Source: Alcaligenaceae bacterium
GTDB lineage: Bacteria; Pseudomonadota; Gammaproteobacteria; Burkholderiales; Burkholderiaceae_B
Direction: 5' to 3'
DNA: 64,000 nucleotides
Assembly (NCBI GenBank): GCA_013416445.1
Contig: JACCER010000003.1
Coordinates: 62,001 to 126,000 of the forward strand
Part shown: positions 60,849 through 64,000 of the stretch, in pieces
Layout of the letters: each line of letters starts with the position of its first letter
Position numbering within the stretch: position 1 is the first letter of the stretch
Notes under the pieces: model-generated
Database searches by the model: none
What the model was told of the DNA's origin: nothing
The model's input: only the letters and a program-made list of their open reading frames with translations
Program-made: the position numbers and the translations under genes

Positions 60849-62456
60849 TTATGCATTGTTCCCAAATACCTGGCCACCGTGCTCGCGCATGGCGTGGAAT
60901 TCCACGCCGGGGTACAGTTCTTGCGCCACGCGCAGTTGTGCGGGCGAGCTTGCCAGAAAAGCAACGGCATCGACTACATCATAGGCGATGTTCGCCGCGT
61001 TGGCGTCCATGAATTTTCGCAATACTTTGGGGTCTGATGCTGTAATCCAACGTGCCATGTTGTAACGTGATGGCATCAGGCGCGCATCGACTGCATACTC
61101 GGTTTTCAGGCGATGGGCCACGACCTCGAATTGCAATTGCCCGATTGCACCCAGCAAGAGCGAGCCGCCGGCGGCGTCGGGGCGAAAAACCTGAATTGCG
61201 CCTTCTTCGCCCAACTGGGTCAGCCCCACGCGTAATTGCTTGGTGCGCATAGGGTCTTTAACCTCAATGGCCTGGAACAGTTCGGGCGCGAAAAAGGGCA
61301 GTCCGGTGAACTGCAGGCTTTCGCCTTCAGTCAGTACATCGCCCAGTTGCAGTACACCGTGGTTGGGAATACCGATGATGTCGCCCGCATAGGCCTCGTC
61401 CAGCAATTCGCGCCGTTGCGACAAAAAAGACACCACGTTATTGGGGCGCATTTCTTTGCCGGTGCGCGACACCTTCAAGCGCATGCCTCGGGTGAAGCGC
61501 CCTGAGCTGACCCGCACAAAGGCAACGCGATCGCGGTGGGCTGGGTCCATGTTGGCCTGTACCTTGAACACAACACCGCTGAACTTGAGTTCGTCGGGCT
61601 GTACGTCGCGCTGGATCGCGGTGCGTGGCCCCGGCTTTGGAGCCAGGTCTACCAGGGCATCGAGCACTTCCTGTACACCAAAGTTATTGATGGCAGAGCC
61701 AAAAAACACAGGTGTTTGCTTGCCTGCCAAAAAGGCTGCCTGATCGAAGGTGGGTGCGGCGGCATTGATCAGCTCGATTTCTTCGTTGGCCTTGACGAAA
61801 GCATCGCCAAAGCGTTCGGCAATAATCGGGTTGTCCAGTCCGGGGATCAGGTCGTCGTGATCGTCGCGGCGCTCTTGTCCGGCGCGGAATACGCGCATGC
61901 GGTCGCGGCGGATGTCGAATACGCCGCCAAACGCACGCCCCATGCCTACCGGCCATGAAAACGGCACAGCGTCCATGCCCAGGTGCGATTCGATTTCAGA
62001 CAGCAGGTCCAGTGGTTCCTGGACTTCGCGGTCAAGTTTGTTGATAAAGGTAATGATGGGGGTGTTGCGAGCCCGGCATACCTGCAGCAGCCTGATGGTT
62101 TGCGGTTCTATGCCGTTGCCAGCGTCAATAACCATTAGCGCCGCATCCACTGCTGTCAACACACGGTAAGTGTCTTCAGAGAAGTCTTGGTGACCGGGCG
62201 TGTCGAGCAGGTTGATGACGCAGTCGCGGTATTCCATTTGCATGACCGACGATGCTACCGAAATGCCGCGTTGCTTTTCAATTTCCATCCAGTCGGATGA
62301 GGCGTGCCGACTGGCTTTACGTGCCTTGACGCTGCCGGCGATCTGGATCGCGCCCGCAAATAGCAGCAGTTTTTCCGTCAGGGTGGTTTTGCCCGCGTCG
62401 GGGTGGGAAATAATGGCAAATGTGCGTCGCCGCGCGACTTCTTGGGTAATGCTCAT
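60849..62456 (-). CDS. prfC: Peptide chain release factor 3
   Basis: A 535-residue translational GTPase that recycles RF1/RF2 from the ribosome after termination. Family features: the P-loop IISHPDAGKTTLTEKLLLFAG, switch II DTPGHQDFSEDTYRVLTAVDAALMVIDA, NKLDREVQEPLDLLSEIE (NKxD), and GVLQLGDVLTEGESLQFTGLPFFAPE in domain II. Length and motifs match RF3 rather than EF-G. The neighbours (hypothetical gene downstream, deleted LysE gene upstream) are unrelated. Confidence 0.96.
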   Translation of the reverse strand: MSITQEVARRRTFAIISHPDAGKTTLTEKLLLFAGAIQIAGSVKARKASRHASSDWMEIEKQRGISVASSVMQMEYRDCVINLLDTPGHQDFSEDTYRVLTAVDAALMVIDAGNGIEPQTIRLLQVCRARNTPIITFINKLDREVQEPLDLLSEIESHLGMDAVPFSWPVGMGRAFGGVFDIRRDRMRVFRAGQERRDDHDDLIPGLDNPIIAERFGDAFVKANEEIELINAAAPTFDQAAFLAGKQTPVFFGSAINNFGVQEVLDALVDLAPKPGPRTAIQRDVQPDELKFSGVVFKVQANMDPAHRDRVAFVRVSSGRFTRGMRLKVSRTGKEMRPNNVVSFLSQRRELLDEAYAGDIIGIPNHGVLQLGDVLTEGESLQFTGLPFFAPELFQAIEVKDPMRTKQLRVGLTQLGEEGAIQVFRPDAAGGSLLLGAIGQLQFEVVAHRLKTEYAVDARLMPSRYNMARWITASDPKVLRKFMDANAANIAYDVVDAVAFLASSPAQLRVAQELYPGVEFHAMREHGGQVFGNNA

Positions 62457-62523
62457 AGTTTGATTTTAGCGTGTGCCGTACCATAGCCCTAGTGTGTAAT
62501 CAGGGGCCAGGCGTGGCGCAGAG

Positions 62524-62865
62524 TTATTTATGATGACTGAATGAAGCCAGAACCGTTCCGGCCAATATGAACAGCGCACCAAAGGTACGATTAAGCCAGC
62601 GGATGTGCCGGGGGCTGCGTAACAGCTTAAGCATGCGGGAAGCCAGCCCGGAGGCCGCCAACAAGGCGCCCAGCCCCACCGCCACCACGACAAACTGAAT
62701 CAGGATGCCCAGAATAAGGCCAATTGTGGTCCAGTAACCTCGTCGGAATCCGTATTTCAGGCCTGAAGCCATTGCGGAAATAGCACCGGGGCCCGGTGAA
62801 AATGAAATCGCCCAGGCGGCGGCAAAGAAAGCGAGCCAGGTGGAAAAGGACATTAAGGTTGGCAA
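62524..62865 (-). pseudogene. LysE/RhtB family exporter with in-frame central deletion
   Basis: The first 75 residues are a normal LysE/RhtB start (WAISFSPGPGAISAMASGLKYGFRRGYWTTIGLILG...VGLGALLAASGLASRML). The last 30 (SPRHIRWLNRTFGALFILAGTVLASF) match the final helix region. The whole middle, about 95 residues including the FVNLTNPK block, is missing, giving 113 residues instead of about 205. The junction is in frame, so this is a deletion rather than a frameshift. Three or four of six helices are lost, so transport function is unlikely. It could instead encode a small membrane protein of unknown use. Confidence 0.8.
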
Positions 62866-63058
62866 GAAGGGTTTGGCGTTGGCTATTGGGCGCCGCGCGC
62901 AATGGATAATTGTAGCGCATGTGGCTGAATGTTCGGATTGTTCTTCGTAAGAATAAGGGTGCGAAAGATCAATTTGTCGACTAGCCGTTGATGGTAAAGT
63001 GTTGTTTTGATTGTGGCTTTAGCTGTTTGCAGACTGCATACCGCAGGTTAGGGCATAA

Positions 63059-64000
63059 ATGACCTTCACACACCATACCATTGCCATTGACCAGGTGCTG
63101 CGTACGTTGTCCGGCTTGAAACGGGCGGGTTTCAAAATCGAACCCGCGTTACGCCGTTCAGGCATATCTCCCGCGTTGCTGGAATCACCCTTGTCGCGTG
63201 TGTCGCATGGCCAGTATGCTGCCTTGATACGGGTCTTGCGCAAAATGACGCGCGATGAATTATGGGGCTTATGCTCGCGGCCCGTGCCTATCGGCGCCTT
63301 CGCCCAATGTTGCCACCTGGCGGTCAATTGCAGCAATTTGGGGGAAGCGATGCTGGTCGGGTTTCGCTATTATCGTATGCTGCTCAGCGACTTTACTCCT
63401 CGGCTCAGTGTCGACAACGGCCAGGCGCAGGTGCGTTTGCTTGGGCGTACTCAGTCCGATCCCTGCCAGGATTACGCCGAGCGCACCTTTTGCTTCTTTA
63501 CCGTAGGCTTGGGCGCGTGGCTGGTTGGGCGGCGCATTCCGATTCTAAGTGTGAATCTCCGATCTTCAACCCTGGTTGATACCGAACGTCTATTTCTTGC
63601 GCCTGTGTCTGGCACTGCGCCCGATACAGGTTTTGTTTTCGATGCGCGCTGGCTGGAATTGCCCGTGGTGCAAAACGGGCGCAGCCTGCAGCAATTCCTG
63701 AAGCAATTGCCAGATAATCTGCTGATCAGGTACCGGGACCCAACCAGCATCAAAGAGCGCATACGCCGATTGTTGCGCGCGCATCCGAACAGCACCATGC
63801 CTACACTGGAAAATGTCGGTGTCATGTTGGCAATGGCGCCTCAAACATTGCGCCGGCGCCTGCGCACTGAAGGCCAGAGCTTCCAAAGGCTGAAAGACGA
63901 AATGCGCCGTGATGCGGCCATTCAATATCTAATGAAATCAAATCTTACTTTGGTGCAAGTAGCTGATCTGGTCGGATTTTCAGAGGCCAGCACCTTTCAT
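63059..64000 (+). CDS. AraC family transcriptional regulator (cut by right edge)
   Basis: From ATG 63059 the frame stays open for 314 codons to the window edge. The N-terminal part is the arabinose-binding-like domain of the OruR/ArgR-type AraC group (DQVLRTLSGLKRAGFKIEPALRRSGISPALLE, LWGLCSRPVPIGAFAQCCHLAVNCSNLGEAMLVGFRYYRMLL). The first AraC helix-turn-helix is GVMLAMAPQTLRRRLRTEGQSFQRLKDEMRRDAAIQYL. The second, LTLVQVADLVGFSEASTFH, is cut at the edge. Target genes are probably beyond the window. Upstream 62866-63058 is the divergent promoter gap with the deleted LysE gene. Confidence 0.93.
   Translation, partial: MTFTHHTIAIDQVLRTLSGLKRAGFKIEPALRRSGISPALLESPLSRVSHGQYAALIRVLRKMTRDELWGLCSRPVPIGAFAQCCHLAVNCSNLGEAMLVGFRYYRMLLSDFTPRLSVDNGQAQVRLLGRTQSDPCQDYAERTFCFFTVGLGAWLVGRRIPILSVNLRSSTLVDTERLFLAPVSGTAPDTGFVFDARWLELPVVQNGRSLQQFLKQLPDNLLIRYRDPTSIKERIRRLLRAHPNSTMPTLENVGVMLAMAPQTLRRRLRTEGQSFQRLKDEMRRDAAIQYLMKSNLTLVQVADLVGFSEASTFH

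Overview
The window reads as a stretch of chromosome from a moderately GC-rich betaproteobacterium of the order Burkholderiales, most likely family Alcaligenaceae (Bordetella / Pusillimonas-like). This is an inference from several signs: Bug/TctC-type binding proteins without their permeases, smg-topB synteny, a leucine/isovalerate operon that contains aceK, a 561-residue ArgS, and a lysine/alanine-rich tail on topoisomerase III. No rRNA, tRNA, CRISPR array, transposase, integrase or phage gene was seen. The left edge cuts a malate synthase G gene and the right edge cuts an AraC-type regulator gene.

Layout. 1-5.5 kb: glcB (partial), phhB, an AEC transporter, amn, a nucleoside deoxyribosyltransferase-like gene and a SET-domain gene. 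5.6-10.4 kb: an acetolactate synthase large subunit without its small subunit, followed by a complete DctPQM TRAP transporter. 10.5-19.2 kb: an amino-acid-related accessory block (Cys/Met-metabolism PLP enzyme, D-amino-acid dehydrogenase, two orphan Bug proteins, FAD oxidoreductase, M20 amidohydrolase, Lrp/AsnC regulator). 19.3-27.3 kb: topB, a large DUF2157/GDYXXLXY membrane protein, gluQRS, smg and a D-threonine-aldolase-like enzyme. 28.2-37.9 kb: a MerR(LiuR-like)-ivd-aceK-thiolase-mccB-mccA cluster for leucine/isovalerate catabolism, with two palindromic LiuR-type operators and a divergent metallo-beta-lactamase-fold gene. 37.9-43.6 kb: LysE exporter, a second MetC-like enzyme, dsbA, a SPOR protein and argS. 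43.8-47.5 kb: an exported RHS-repeat protein ending in a DUF2235 (Tle1-like lipase) domain. 48.4-54.2 kb: LacI regulator, phosphodiesterase and Ugp-type ABC importer operon. 55-62.9 kb: leuA with a candidate Leu-codon leader peptide, rpoN, bfd/bfr, prfC and an internally deleted LysE/RhtB gene.

The most unusual content is non-coding. Four long intergenic palindromes (LPE1, about 183-185 bp) and three copies of a second palindrome (LPE2, about 220 bp, one internally deleted) occur in the same composite order: 19-bp tandem repeats, LPE1, a spacer of roughly 100 bp, LPE2. The copies differ from one another by paired (compensatory) changes in opposite arms, so the hairpin is conserved more strictly than the sequence. 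Three of the four composites lie between convergent genes. A second, shorter inverted-repeat family (TGTCGRATTA / TAATYCGACA) is present in at least six gaps, mostly downstream of genes and often convergent. Together these families are the best candidates for something undescribed here.
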